The notes: generated by a model not told the origin, from the sequence alone. Counted from the first letter of the stretch, positions 33,257 to 41,593 are shown. The stretch is 64,000 bases of DNA from Flammeovirgaceae bacterium UBA1842 (GCA_002338655.1 DDIU01000015.1:124001-188000), one strand, 5' to 3'. Numbers and translations: made by a program.

Positions 33257-34585
33257 TCAATTGTTCATTGCCGGTTTAGTTGTAGATTCTGTTCTGCCAT
33301 ACAGACGAAGTATAATTGCACCAATGACACCGGCAAGCACTGAAGCAAACAAAATACTTAGCTTGGCAATGAATGTATATTCCTCTTTTTGGAATGCCAA
33401 TTCAGTGATGAATAGTGACATGGTAAAGCCTATTCCGGCTATCATGGCTACTCCCGAAAGGTGTCTCCAGGAAATTCCTTCTTGTAACTCGGCCAGCTTA
33501 AATTTCACCAAAAGCCAGCTTACTCCTAAGATACCGGTAAACTTGCCAACCAAAAGCCCGAAACCTATCCCCAGGCTAATGGGATGACTTAAAATTTCTA
33601 CTAAATTTCCATGAATGTGAATCCCGGTATTGACCAGAGCAAATAAGGGCAGAATAAAAAATCCTACAATAGGTGCCAGGTGATGCTCAATTTTTTGCAA
33701 GGGAGTTTCAGCATCATCTGATTTTTGCTTGATCTCTTCCAGAATACTGAGTTGTTTTTCTGAAATGAAGTTACCCTTAATAGGAGTTGCCTCTAAGAAT
33801 TGCAAATGAAGTTTTTGGAGATTTTTTAAGTAATCTTCTTCCTTGATCTTAACCTTACCGGGAATGGTGAAAGCAGTGAGAATGCCTGCAATGGTCGGAT
33901 GTACCCCGGAGAAAAAAAATGCCAACCAAACCCCACCGATCCCAATGAGTGCATAAAACCAGGCTTTGCGAACACCAATGTAATTACCTCCTACCAACAC
34001 AAGTAGGAATAATACACCGTGAAGCAAATCAATATATGAAATTCCGGAAGTGTAAAAAATAGCAATAATCAGTACGGCACCGAGATCGTCTACTATGGCA
34101 AGTGCCACCAAAAATACTTTGAGCCCGATAGGTACACGATCTCCAAAAAAAGAAAGCACTCCAATGGCAAAGGCTATGTCTGTGGCCATTGGGATTCCCC
34201 AACCGTGCTCGGTAGCAGCATTGAAGTTGAAAATAAGATAAATGGCTGCCGGAACTACCATGCCGCCAATAGCTGCTCCGATAGGCAAAATAGCTTTTCT
34301 GAAAGAAGACAGTTTTCCTCCTATAATTTCCCTTTTCAACTCCAGGCCTACCTGTAAGAAGAAGATCGCCATTAAGCCATCATTTACCCAAAGTAATAGT
34401 GACTCTGACAAAGCAAATTCCCCAACCAAGAGCGAGATTTCAGTGTGAATAAAGTTTTGATATACTTCCCCGAATGGGGAATTAGCCCAGATCATGGCTA
34501 CCAGTACAGCCAGAAAAATGGCAATCCCTGAAGCTGATTGGTTCTTTACCAGATTATTCAAAGAGTTGTTTAGGCGGGTAATCAT
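33257..34585 (-). CDS. nhaA: Na+/H+ antiporter NhaA
   Basis: 442 residues with 12 helices and NhaA signatures: MAIFFLQVGLELKREIIGGK, WGIPMATDIAFAIGVL and the ion-binding ALAIVDDLGAVLIIAIFYT (adjacent Asp pair). A ~60-residue cytosolic loop mid-protein (KIKEEDYLKNLQKLHLQFLE) is common in Bacteroidota forms. It overlaps the NDH-2 gene by 4 bp (ATGA). Exports Na+ using the proton gradient. Confidence 0.95.
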   Translation of the reverse strand: MITRLNNSLNNLVKNQSASGIAIFLAVLVAMIWANSPFGEVYQNFIHTEISLLVGEFALSESLLLWVNDGLMAIFFLQVGLELKREIIGGKLSSFRKAILPIGAAIGGMVVPAAIYLIFNFNAATEHGWGIPMATDIAFAIGVLSFFGDRVPIGLKVFLVALAIVDDLGAVLIIAIFYTSGISYIDLLHGVLFLLVLVGGNYIGVRKAWFYALIGIGGVWLAFFFSGVHPTIAGILTAFTIPGKVKIKEEDYLKNLQKLHLQFLEATPIKGNFISEKQLSILEEIKQKSDDAETPLQKIEHHLAPIVGFFILPLFALVNTGIHIHGNLVEILSHPISLGIGFGLLVGKFTGILGVSWLLVKFKLAELQEGISWRHLSGVAMIAGIGFTMSLFITELAFQKEEYTFIAKLSILFASVLAGVIGAIILRLYGRTESTTKPAMNN

Positions 34586-35916
34586 TTGGACTCCTCCTTT
34601 TCTAAGTCCTTGTTTATGTACTCCCGGATGATTAGCCGATTGCCTTTGTCATAGGTGAAATAATTCCACACCCAGTTCAGTGCTACCATCAGCTTATTTC
34701 GGAAACCGCTAATGGAAAAAAGATGTACTACCGACCATAACAACCAGGCGATATACCCACCAAACCGAAATTTACCCAGATCGGCTACCGCCCTTCTTTT
34801 ACCGACAGTGGCCAGTGACCCTTTATCCAGATAACGAAATGGTTTTGAATATTCTCTACCCGCAATTCTGTACTTAATCACTTCACCCAGATACTTACCC
34901 TGTTGGATGGCCACCTGTGCCACCTGAGGATGGCCTTTGGGTGTTCTTTGGCTGACTACTGCAGCTATATCGCCAATGGCAAAAATATTGGTGTATCCTT
35001 TTACCAGCAGGGTGTTATTGACTTGAAGCCTGTTTCCCCGAACAATACTTTCTTCTCCAATACCTTCAGGAAAATCTCCTGTTACCCCGGCAGTCCAGAT
35101 CAGATTCCTAGCGTAGAGTTTCTTTCCTGAATTTGTTGAGACAGCCGATCCATCATAATGTTCTACTGCTTCCTCAAGCATAACCTGTACGCCCAGCCGG
35201 GTCAGATATTTCAGTGCCTTTTCTGAAGCTTTGTCAGACATGGATGCCAGCAATTGATCACCTGCCTCCAGCAGATAGATATCCATTATTTCGGAGGAGT
35301 ATTCCGGATAATCTCCCGGTAATATATATTTCTTGAATTCTGCAAGGGCACCTGCCATTTCAACCCCGGCAGGGCCTCCACCCACTATAATAAAATTGGT
35401 GAGAATGTCTTTTTCATGTTCATCACAGGTGATAGCTGCCTGCTCCAGGTTCTGGATCATGGTATGGCGAATATTCAGGGAATCCTGAATGCTTTTCATG
35501 CCCAAGCTCCACTTTTCAATATCGGTCAAGCCAAAAAAATTGGTTTTAGTCCCAGTGGCTATAACCAGGAAATCATAGTCAATGATACCTTTATTGGTTA
35601 ATACCCGGTTTTGTTTTGCTTCTATTTGCTGAACTGTGGCGTACCTGAATATTGTATTTTTATTACCACTGATTTGTTTGCGAAATGGGAATACGATGCT
35701 ATCCGGCTCCAGGCCACTGGTAGCCACCTGATAAAATAGTGGCTGGAATTGATGAAAGTTATGTCTATCAACCAGCACAACCTGTATCCTACTTCTCTTT
35801 AATGCCTTAGCAAGAGCAAGTCCCGCAAAGCCTCCTCCAATAATGACAAGCCGGGGCATATTGGTTTCCGGTAAGCAAACCATCTCATCTGTATTACAAT
35901 ATTCATTCATAAACAT
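34582..35916 (-). CDS. ndh: Type II NADH dehydrogenase (NDH-2)
   Basis: 444-residue FAD/NAD(P)-binding oxidoreductase: GGGFAGLALAKALK (FAD), IVGGGPAGVEMAGALAE (NADH), NIFAIGDIAAV, and a C-terminal membrane-associating part (FRFGGYIAWLLWSVVHLFSI). It passes electrons from NADH to quinone without pumping. Placement with NhaA and a stress protein suggests an auxiliary respiratory entry. It overlaps both neighbours by a few bases. Confidence 0.9.
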   Translation of the reverse strand: MFMNEYCNTDEMVCLPETNMPRLVIIGGGFAGLALAKALKRSRIQVVLVDRHNFHQFQPLFYQVATSGLEPDSIVFPFRKQISGNKNTIFRYATVQQIEAKQNRVLTNKGIIDYDFLVIATGTKTNFFGLTDIEKWSLGMKSIQDSLNIRHTMIQNLEQAAITCDEHEKDILTNFIIVGGGPAGVEMAGALAEFKKYILPGDYPEYSSEIMDIYLLEAGDQLLASMSDKASEKALKYLTRLGVQVMLEEAVEHYDGSAVSTNSGKKLYARNLIWTAGVTGDFPEGIGEESIVRGNRLQVNNTLLVKGYTNIFAIGDIAAVVSQRTPKGHPQVAQVAIQQGKYLGEVIKYRIAGREYSKPFRYLDKGSLATVGKRRAVADLGKFRFGGYIAWLLWSVVHLFSISGFRNKLMVALNWVWNYFTYDKGNRLIIREYINKDLEKEESK

Positions 35917-36622
35917 GCATTTTTAAAGGGTGTTCTTGTAATTTTTGCCAGTACAGATGCTCAAACAGGCTTGACCAATACATGCCAAAGGTGAAAGCAA
36001 ATAGAAGTTCTTCCAGGGGTACCCCCAATATGAGTATATGCGTCAAAGCATCAAGGTTCCAGTAGAGGTTCACATACTCGGGGAAAAATGGTAAGATGCT
36101 ACCGAAATAAATAAAGTACAACAGGGTAAATAGAAAACCACCGATCCATATCTTGCCTTTAAGATCAGGGCGACAGTATAAGGTGGCAATTGCACCGGTA
36201 AACATGGCTATAATGCCACAATAAATATGGTTTAAGCTGGTGAAATAAGCCAGGATGAGAAATACTACCGGAGGAACAAACACGATATACCGATGCATCC
36301 GATGGCGTCTATGCGTGCGTTCTGATGAGTGCATTTCAACGGTTACTTTTTTAAAAACCAACTGATATAGCACTGACCCTATGCCCCCAATCGCAAACGA
36401 AAAGATCAGGCTTTCAATATCAAAACCTGTGCTTTTAGCTAAATCAAAAAGTGAAGGAGGATTCCAATATTGAGGAACAAATAATGGTTCTGTCAGGCCA
36501 AAAGGCATAGTGATGAGGCTCATTTTGAGCATCACCTTTCTATAATCTTTTCTAAATAAAAAGATCATTCCCCATACTGCAAGAATGATCAAAGACCAAA
36601 TCAGCCATACATAGTCTATCAT
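35903..36622 (-). CDS. Lycopene cyclase domain (CrtYcd/CarR-type) membrane protein
   Basis: 239 residues, about seven helices in two related halves. Half 1 has GLTEPLFVPQYWNPP and GFDIESLIFSF; half 2 has GSILPFFPEYVNLYWN and GVPLEELLFAFTFGMYWSSL. The (P)xEE/ES motifs are those of heterodimeric-type lycopene cyclases. No phytoene synthase or desaturase is nearby, so the substrate may not be lycopene. It overlaps the NDH-2 gene start by 14 bp. Similar orphan genes occur in Bacteroidota; function unproven. Confidence 0.7.
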   Translation of the reverse strand: MIDYVWLIWSLIILAVWGMIFLFRKDYRKVMLKMSLITMPFGLTEPLFVPQYWNPPSLFDLAKSTGFDIESLIFSFAIGGIGSVLYQLVFKKVTVEMHSSERTHRRHRMHRYIVFVPPVVFLILAYFTSLNHIYCGIIAMFTGAIATLYCRPDLKGKIWIGGFLFTLLYFIYFGSILPFFPEYVNLYWNLDALTHILILGVPLEELLFAFTFGMYWSSLFEHLYWQKLQEHPLKMHVYE

Positions 36623-36632
36623 CCTTACTAAA

Positions 36633-36914
36633 TCATCGGTACTTTTTATTAAAAGATATATTGTAGACCGTAGCTATGAGTGCTCCAAATAACCAGCCCA
36701 GAATGAACATTTCTATCAGTCCGATGAGTGCTTCAGTCCAGGGCACGTCCATTCTAATCACAGCACTTGTATCCAGCCCGTGTAACAGGCTATTAAAAAA
36801 CAAGATGGTACCCTCACGGCCTACTGTTGCCATTAAAATAATACAACCCAGGTAAAATATGGCTCCTGCTACTCCCCAGGCTAATGCGAATTTCTTAATG
36901 TTGATGTGTTGCAT
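36633..36914 (-). CDS. DUF5676-like membrane protein
   Basis: 93 residues from ATG 36914 (MQHINIKKFALAWGVAGAIF); the frame is open to 36974 within the preceding gene. Two helices separated by a loop (LGCIILMATVGREG; LIEMFILGWLFGALIATVYN) match small DUF5676 proteins found with copper-resistance genes. It overlaps the DUF2933 gene by 20 bp. Function unknown. Confidence 0.65.
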   Translation of the reverse strand: MQHINIKKFALAWGVAGAIFYLGCIILMATVGREGTILFFNSLLHGLDTSAVIRMDVPWTEALIGLIEMFILGWLFGALIATVYNISFNKKYR

Positions 36915-37125
36915 GATCGTTTTCTTTTTTTGATTGTTTATCTTCATGACTACCGTGCCCTCCATGTCCCCCATGACTGCCCATCATAAAGAGGTGAGCT
37001 ACGAAAAATATGATGATGAATATAAAAAGTGAATTGGATCCGTTGAACCCAAAAACGGGTAGTAGGAACAGTAACAGGAATATCCCCAGACACCCTATTA
37101 ACATCCATAGCATGTGATTTTTCAT
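36895..37125 (-). CDS. DUF2933-like small membrane protein with His-rich tail
   Basis: 76 residues: helices LWMLIGCLGIFLLLFLLPVF and LFIFIIIFFVAHLFMM, then a Gly/His tail GSHGGHGGHGSHEDKQSKK ending HATHQH. Family members often lie beside copper and silver resistance genes. The His tail could bind Cu or Ni. It is co-transcribed with the Met-rich lipoprotein upstream (12-nt gap). Confidence 0.7.
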   Translation of the reverse strand: MKNHMLWMLIGCLGIFLLLFLLPVFGFNGSNSLFIFIIIFFVAHLFMMGSHGGHGGHGSHEDKQSKKENDHATHQH

Positions 37126-37137
37126 AGTTTTTGTGTT

Positions 37138-37626
37138 TTAGTGATGGCCAACGTGTTTTTCTGCCCCAATCTTTTCTTTGTTCTTCATCATTGTTTCCTT
37201 ATCCATCATGCCTTCTTTGTGCATCATCTCCATCATCTGCCCCATCATATTGGGTTTATCTTTCATCATGTCCATCATATGGGCACACATGGACGAATCC
37301 GAGTCAGCCATGTTCATCATGTTGCTCATCATATTATGCATCATATCAGGCTTATCTTTCATCATGGCCATCATTTGATCATTGTCTGACATCATCATAC
37401 CCACCATCTGCTCATTGCCTTTCATCATCATTTGGGTATGATCATCCTCCATCATTTTGGTCATCAATTGTTCAGCGTATTCATGATCGGAAATGATGGT
37501 ATTAAAAATTTCATTTCGGGTGTCATCATTTTCTAACATTGTGCTTACATCCTTTTGTTGCTGACAGGCAGATAAAGCCGCTATCAATAAAGTGAGTGTT
37601 ACCACTGTTTTGAAAGTATTTTTCAT
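37138..37626 (-). CDS. Met-rich metal-binding lipoprotein
   Basis: 162 residues with lipobox LIAALSACQQ and a very Met-rich mature part (MMxxM and DxxxMM spaced repeats such as DKPDMMHNMMSNMMNM and DKPNMMGQMMEMMHKEGM), ending HVGHH. Such arrays bind Cu(I)/Ag(I) in the periplasm. The CAT/ATG repeats give long antisense His-rich frames that are artefacts. Related proteins are at 50022-50480 and 50542-50781. It follows the universal stress protein gene by 4 nt. Confidence 0.75.
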   Translation of the reverse strand: MKNTFKTVVTLTLLIAALSACQQQKDVSTMLENDDTRNEIFNTIISDHEYAEQLMTKMMEDDHTQMMMKGNEQMVGMMMSDNDQMMAMMKDKPDMMHNMMSNMMNMADSDSSMCAHMMDMMKDKPNMMGQMMEMMHKEGMMDKETMMKNKEKIGAEKHVGHH

Positions 37627-37630
37627 ATCG

Positions 37631-38464
37631 TTATCGGTTAAGGTTAATGCTTAGTATAGGTATATCGGCATGGTTAGCCAGGTTTTCAGTAATGCTCTTT
37701 CCTATCAGGTTAAAAAAGCCGGACCTGCCATGTGTAGTTAATGCAATAAGGTCAGCATTTACAGATTGGGAAAACTTAAGAATGCCGCGTTCTTCATTTA
37801 GCGAATTGTAGATGTTGGTGGTGCAGGTTCCTCCACGAGGACAGGTTTCATGAAAATCATGCATTTTCTCAAGGCTCCTGTCCGTCTCCTCAAATGAAAA
37901 TGGCACATTGACATAAAGAAGGTGAATATTGGATTCGTTGAGATCAGCGAACTTCACCACCGTTTTGAAGGGTTCTTTGACATCTTCTTCAAAATTGGAT
38001 GCAAAAACCACATTTTTAACGGGCCACTTAGACTTTTCTTTGATGATCAAGACAGGAACCGTAGCGTCTCTTAGTACCTTTTGGGCATTAGACCCGACAA
38101 ACAATTCTTTTGCACCAGATGCGCCATGGGAACCCATGACCACAAAATCATGATGATGAAAGGGAATATGTTTGAGGATTTCCTCTCTACCCACATCAAA
38201 CACGAGAAACTGTTCAGCTTTCAAACCTTTGTTTTCCGCTTTTTTTACCAGCTTATTAAGCTCGCTCTTCGCACGCCCGATTTCCTTTAATGTTTCGGGA
38301 AACCGCTGCTCCTTCTCCTTATTAAGTTTGACCCACTGCACTGGCGTGATCTGTAGGTGCAAAAAATGAATCTCCGCACCTGATTTCTCGGCTATGGCAA
38401 TGGCAATATCCGCAGCCCGGTTAGCTGTTTCTGAAAAGTCGGTTGGAACTAAAATATTTTTCAT
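37631..38464 (-). CDS. Universal stress protein (tandem UspA domains)
   Basis: 277 residues from ATG 38464 (MKNILVPTDFSETANRAAD), chosen by the shared ACATACACATG leader. Two Usp domains: the first ends with the ATP-binding VVMGSHGASGAKELFVGSNA, the second with LIALTTHGRSGFFNLIGKSI, both the G-2x-G-9x-G(S/T) type. ATP binding is therefore likely. It is first gene of the stress operon that runs to the truncated symporter. Confidence 0.92.
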   Translation of the reverse strand: MKNILVPTDFSETANRAADIAIAIAEKSGAEIHFLHLQITPVQWVKLNKEKEQRFPETLKEIGRAKSELNKLVKKAENKGLKAEQFLVFDVGREEILKHIPFHHHDFVVMGSHGASGAKELFVGSNAQKVLRDATVPVLIIKEKSKWPVKNVVFASNFEEDVKEPFKTVVKFADLNESNIHLLYVNVPFSFEETDRSLEKMHDFHETCPRGGTCTTNIYNSLNEERGILKFSQSVNADLIALTTHGRSGFFNLIGKSITENLANHADIPILSINLNR

Positions 38465-38565
38465 GTGTATGTAGTAAATTTTCAAAGGCCACATGGAATT
38501 CCCATAAATTTATTCACCCTTCCACTGGCATATTTAAGGATGCCTAAAGTTTATGTTCATTTCAT
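38465..38565 (-). promoter_or_regulatory. Shared leader/promoter element, copy C (universal stress gene)
   Basis: Gene orientation: ATGAAATGAACATAAA (38550-38565, overlapping the P-II stop), TAAATTTA -7-like box (38505-38512), GAATTCCATGTGGCC (38487-38501) and leader end ACATACACATG. Loop between complementary CATGTG and CACATG is 22 nt. Copy A is most similar, including CCTTAA and GAATAA around the -7 box. Confidence 0.6.
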
Positions 38566-38906
38566 AAGTCTCTGTTCTCCAAGTCGGGTTCTAATGTTTT
38601 TACTTTGACCATCTCACTAACCTCTGTGATATAAATAATGCCGTCCCCGGAGTGAGCTGTTTTTCCATTTTGATGTATAATCTCTAGTGATTTCTTCACT
38701 TTCTTGTCGGGTAAAACAACTTCCAGTTTTGCTATTTTAGCATGTGAAAATGGATGCCTCAAAGACGGAAAATCCTTACGCTCATCGGTATAGTGACCGG
38801 TTCCCTCTCCTTCAAAGACCGTTAAGCAACAAACTCCTTCTTCACGCAGATGATTTACAATATCAGGTAATCGATCCGGCCTGACGAAAGCCTTTATTTC
38901 TTTCAT
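38562..38906 (-). CDS. P-II-family signalling protein (second copy)
   Basis: 114 residues, paralogous to 2644-2985: MKEIKAFVRPDRLPDIVNHL, FEGEGTG, then HSGDGIIYITEVSEMVKVKT. The T-loop is again short and has no uridylylation Tyr. The gene is coupled to a SHOCT protein (ATGA overlap) rather than to ammonium genes. Like the first copy, it probably belongs to the metal-linked P-II group; an adenine-nucleotide-sensing function is inferred. Confidence 0.8.
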   Translation of the reverse strand: MKEIKAFVRPDRLPDIVNHLREEGVCCLTVFEGEGTGHYTDERKDFPSLRHPFSHAKIAKLEVVLPDKKVKKSLEIIHQNGKTAHSGDGIIYITEVSEMVKVKTLEPDLENRDL

Positions 38907-39115
38907 TTTTGCAACGTCTTTTTTATGTCTTCATACTCTTCTTTGCTGATTTCTCCTTTGGCATACCTTTTTTTCAAAAGGTCTAACGGTGTTTCCTTTT
39001 TCGTTCTTTGTCCGGGTATATCCCATGGTGTGGCGAAAATCCAGATTATAAATATCACCCAGATCACCCACCAGATGATGTGCATACCCCAATAGTGTCC
39101 TTCAAACCAATGCAT
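38903..39115 (-). CDS. Small membrane protein with SHOCT domain (second copy)
   Basis: 70 residues: Trp-rich helix (IIWWVIWVIFIIWIFATPW), PGQR linker and SHOCT motif (LLKKRYAKGEISKEEYEDIK). Close paralogue of 2037-2255. It overlaps the P-II gene by ATGA, so SHOCT and P-II products are likely made together; an interaction is plausible. A shared activator motif lies 90 nt upstream. Confidence 0.8.
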   Translation of the reverse strand: MHWFEGHYWGMHIIWWVIWVIFIIWIFATPWDIPGQRTKKETPLDLLKKRYAKGEISKEEYEDIKKTLQK

Positions 39116-39172
39116 GATTTCTTATTTTATGATTTCAAATAATCTATCAACCTTTTATTGTTGGTTGTTATT

Positions 39173-39233
39173 CAAAATTACGAGAAAGTACAGCTCTCTA
39201 TTTTTGAAATCTTGTCTTTGATGTATGATATTC
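39173..39233 (-). promoter_or_regulatory. Shared activator-type motif 2 and -7 box (SHOCT/P-II)
   Basis: Gene orientation: ATATCATACATCAAAG then ACAAGATTTC (39206-39233), 25-nt spacer, then TAATTTTG (39173-39180), a perfect TAnnTTTG. The start codon of the SHOCT gene is at 39115. Confidence 0.65.
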
Positions 39234-39254
39234 TGCTATCAAAACATCAATAGC

Positions 39255-39605
39255 TTAGTGATTATCACCACTTAGGATCATAACCGTACCCATACCTACT
39301 ACCATCACTCCGACCATTACAGGAACCCACCATTTACCACGAAAAAGTCCGTGTCTGTCCCCTGGAGCCATACTGAATTTTTCAGGGTTCTTCTTAAATA
39401 CCTGGAGACATTCTTCACTGTCGAAGTAATACACGTCATCATTATATGAATACTGAAGTGCTGCGTTTACGTCAACGTTATTCTCACAAACAGGATCAGC
39501 ATGTTTCTTAGATGCCTGGTGATGACGACCCACCGAGCAGGAGGTATTTATGATCACTATAGGCCACACCAAAGTATATAATATTGCTTTTCTTAAGGTT
39601 AACAT
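39255..39605 (-). CDS. YHS-domain lipoprotein
   Basis: 116 residues, lipobox INTSCSV. A YHS domain follows (DPVCENNVDVNAALQYSYND, YYFDSEECLQVFKKNPEKFS), with Cys in the positions used for metal by this family. A transmembrane helix (WWVPVMVGVMVVGMGTVMIL) is at the C-terminus. YHS proteins occur with copper-transport systems. It is the last gene of the YceI-like/DUF302 operon (3-nt gap). Confidence 0.8.
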   Translation of the reverse strand: MLTLRKAILYTLVWPIVIINTSCSVGRHHQASKKHADPVCENNVDVNAALQYSYNDDVYYFDSEECLQVFKKNPEKFSMAPGDRHGLFRGKWWVPVMVGVMVVGMGTVMILSGDNH

Positions 39606-39608
39606 GAC

Positions 39609-39998
39609 CTATACATTTTGTAAGACATCGAGTAATTTCTGGCGAATATTCAAAGCCACTATTTCAAGGTCTTCATTGGCAATTGCCTGCATAGAGCTTA
39701 TCGGGTCTACAACTGACACCTCGATATGACCATCCATAAGATCCTGCACAATCACATTACAGGGTAACATGGTGCCTATTTTATCTTCGGCCTTTAATGC
39801 TTTAAATGCGTACTCGGGATTACATGCACCTAATATCTTGTAGGGATTAAAATCAATGTTAAGTTTGTGTTTCATAGTATCCTGAACATCGATCTCGGTT
39901 AATACTCCAAAACCCTCTTTGCCCAATTCTTTAACCACATGATCTACTACATCCTGAAAAGAACTGTTTTTAACAAGTTTACTGTGATAATACTCCAT
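39609..39998 (-). CDS. DUF302 protein
   Basis: 129 residues with the DUF302 core GFGVLTEIDVQDTMKHKL, PYKILGACNPEYAFKAL and GTMLPCNVIVQ. Function is unknown; the domain is often found with copper and sulfur stress genes. Paralogues are at 51254-51640 (intact) and 50778-51241 (frameshifted). It lies between the YceI-like gene (16 nt) and the YHS lipoprotein (3 nt). Confidence 0.88.
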   Translation of the reverse strand: MEYYHSKLVKNSSFQDVVDHVVKELGKEGFGVLTEIDVQDTMKHKLNIDFNPYKILGACNPEYAFKALKAEDKIGTMLPCNVIVQDLMDGHIEVSVVDPISSMQAIANEDLEIVALNIRQKLLDVLQNV

Positions 39999-40014
39999 GA
40001 AAAATCTTAATAAA

Positions 40015-40596
40015 TTATAGTGTTTGATCTAATACCAACTGGTGAATATGTACTTTAATATTTTTGCTTTCCGAAAGCCTGTTTTGAAGAAATTCTGCAC
40101 TAACCTCAAATGTTAACCCAAGAACACATTTGAGGTGTGACCCTCCTTCAATATGTTCCAGGGAACCTGTTCCACTTATTGGCAGGTCTGACGTTTTATA
40201 GTTAAGGGTTGCCCTAAACTCAAAAGTTTTAGGTGGATGCTTGCCTGTATCTATCTTATCTTCACCTTCACCGCTTTTTGTGATGTTCAGCTGCCCTGCC
40301 AATATAATTTTAGCATCCTCCATAGAGGAAATTACAGCGTCCAGAGAATCTACACCGGAATACAAAGAATTGGCGGGAAGGGTCATTTTAAAATAAGCCT
40401 CTTTGTAATCCAGTTCTGCAAATAGTTTTTGAGAATGCAGGTTGATCACAGAGTCACCAACTGGGACGATTAATAACACACGGCCATTAGTTGTATGGTA
40501 TAAATCCTGAGCTTTTGCCATATTTACGCTAAAGAAAATCATACTCGTAATTGCCAATGTGTAAAGTATATTCCTAGTAAAAGAGTCATTTCCCAT
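40015..40596 (-). CDS. Secreted YceI-like protein (second copy)
   Basis: 193 residues with signal peptide (ILYTLAITSMIFFSVNMAKA) and mature start QDLYHTTNGRVLLIVPVGDS. Similar to 655-1209, including a HPPKTFEFRATLNY strand and a final LHQLVLDQTL. Probably a periplasmic beta-barrel lipid- or isoprenoid-binding protein, but identity is by pattern only. First gene of a three-gene operon with DUF302 and YHS, below a shared activator motif. Confidence 0.55.
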   Translation of the reverse strand: MGNDSFTRNILYTLAITSMIFFSVNMAKAQDLYHTTNGRVLLIVPVGDSVINLHSQKLFAELDYKEAYFKMTLPANSLYSGVDSLDAVISSMEDAKIILAGQLNITKSGEGEDKIDTGKHPPKTFEFRATLNYKTSDLPISGTGSLEHIEGGSHLKCVLGLTFEVSAEFLQNRLSESKNIKVHIHQLVLDQTL

Positions 40597-40655
40597 TTAT
40601 GAACGAAATGTTAAAATTGGTTTGATCATAGCTTTCCTTTTTATTCAGTCTCTAT

Positions 40656-40717
40656 CAAAAATAAGTGGATTAATGCATGATCTTTTTTCGAAATCTTGTC
40701 TTTATTGTATGAGATTA
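40656..40717 (-). promoter_or_regulatory. Shared activator-type motif 3 and -7 box (YceI-like operon)
   Basis: Gene orientation: ATCTCATACAATAAAG then ACAAGATTTC (40690-40717), 26-nt spacer, TATTTTTG (40656-40663). It lies between the AraC fusion gene stop (40730) and the start at 40596. Confidence 0.65.
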
Positions 40718-40729
40718 AGGTTATCATTT

Positions 40730-41593
40730 TCAACCCATTTTTTCACCAGACCCATCTCTCAACTTGTCAGAAAGTCTCCTGAATAGTGCCTTGTTTTGAA
40801 GGTTACTATTGTCAATGAGTAGTCCTTTCAAACCATCTTTTGTTTCGATCCCATAAATAACAGACTTACCTGCTGCATCTTCATTTTCATCAAACCGGTA
40901 GAACTCTGAAATATTCAATTCCTCAATTTGAAAGCTGGCACACAGATCCTTACATTCCAGGCAATCTTCCTTCCTGTTGAAATTATAGGTATAGCCTTTT
41001 TCTCTAAGATCATGCAGTGCTTCGGACAAGCTCTTATAATACCGGTTCTCGTTTCGCATCATTTCTTTATAATCAGATACTGAAAGACCGGTTACACGCT
41101 TAAATTGGCTGGATAGATAATGTACGGAACTGTATCCAAGCTTAACTGCGATTTCACTTAGGTTGAGTTCGCCATACTTTATTAGCTCTTTTACTCTGTC
41201 AACTCTTTTGTTTATATAGTAAGTCTCTATGGTGACCCCTTCGCTTTTTGAAAAGAGCTTGCTAAGAAAATTGTAGTTTTTACCTATCTCGTGGGCAAGA
41301 AAATCGGACAACATAGCCTCTTTGGAGGAATTCTCCAGCTTTTCTATATAATGTTGGATGCCCAGCTTTATCTGTTCCATGAGGATTTGCTCTTTGTCTT
41401 CAAGGAGCTCAAAGCCATAAGAATTTAACCTGTCTGCTATAATGCTTTTTGTTACCGTCTCAGGCACTTGTATAGTGGCATGTCCAAGCCGAATTGTAGA
41501 GATGAATGCTCCCAATGACTCTAGTTCGTTCTGTATGACCAGAATACATCTTGGGCATACCATATTTTTGATATTTAGATTAATTGTTTTCAT
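40730..41593 (-). CDS. AraC-family metal sensor fused to a small accessory domain (2 of 3)
   Basis: 287 residues. N-terminal HMA-like domain with KNMVCPRCILVIQN (Cys14, Cys17), AraC HTH (LSEIAVKLGYSSVHYLSSQF, KRVTGLSVSDYK, ~residues 140-190), then ~95 extra residues (SLSEALHDLREKGYTYNFN, CLECKDLC, SEFYRFDENED). This tail matches the separate 100-residue protein at 43173-43475 (LSEALNDLKTRGYSNDFN, CIECPAHK, KEVYRFEG). The other two AraC paralogues lack it. The fusion links the accessory domain to metal-dependent transcription control. Confidence 0.85.
   Translation of the reverse strand: MKTINLNIKNMVCPRCILVIQNELESLGAFISTIRLGHATIQVPETVTKSIIADRLNSYGFELLEDKEQILMEQIKLGIQHYIEKLENSSKEAMLSDFLAHEIGKNYNFLSKLFSKSEGVTIETYYINKRVDRVKELIKYGELNLSEIAVKLGYSSVHYLSSQFKRVTGLSVSDYKEMMRNENRYYKSLSEALHDLREKGYTYNFNRKEDCLECKDLCASFQIEELNISEFYRFDENEDAAGKSVIYGIETKDGLKGLLIDNSNLQNKALFRRLSDKLRDGSGEKMG

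Noticed and set aside
37131..37496. Plus-strand frames rich in His, Ser and Pro opposite the Met-rich genes (also 50103-50309)
   Set aside because: They are antisense shadows of ATG/CAT repeats in Met-rich coding regions; no start context, no family.
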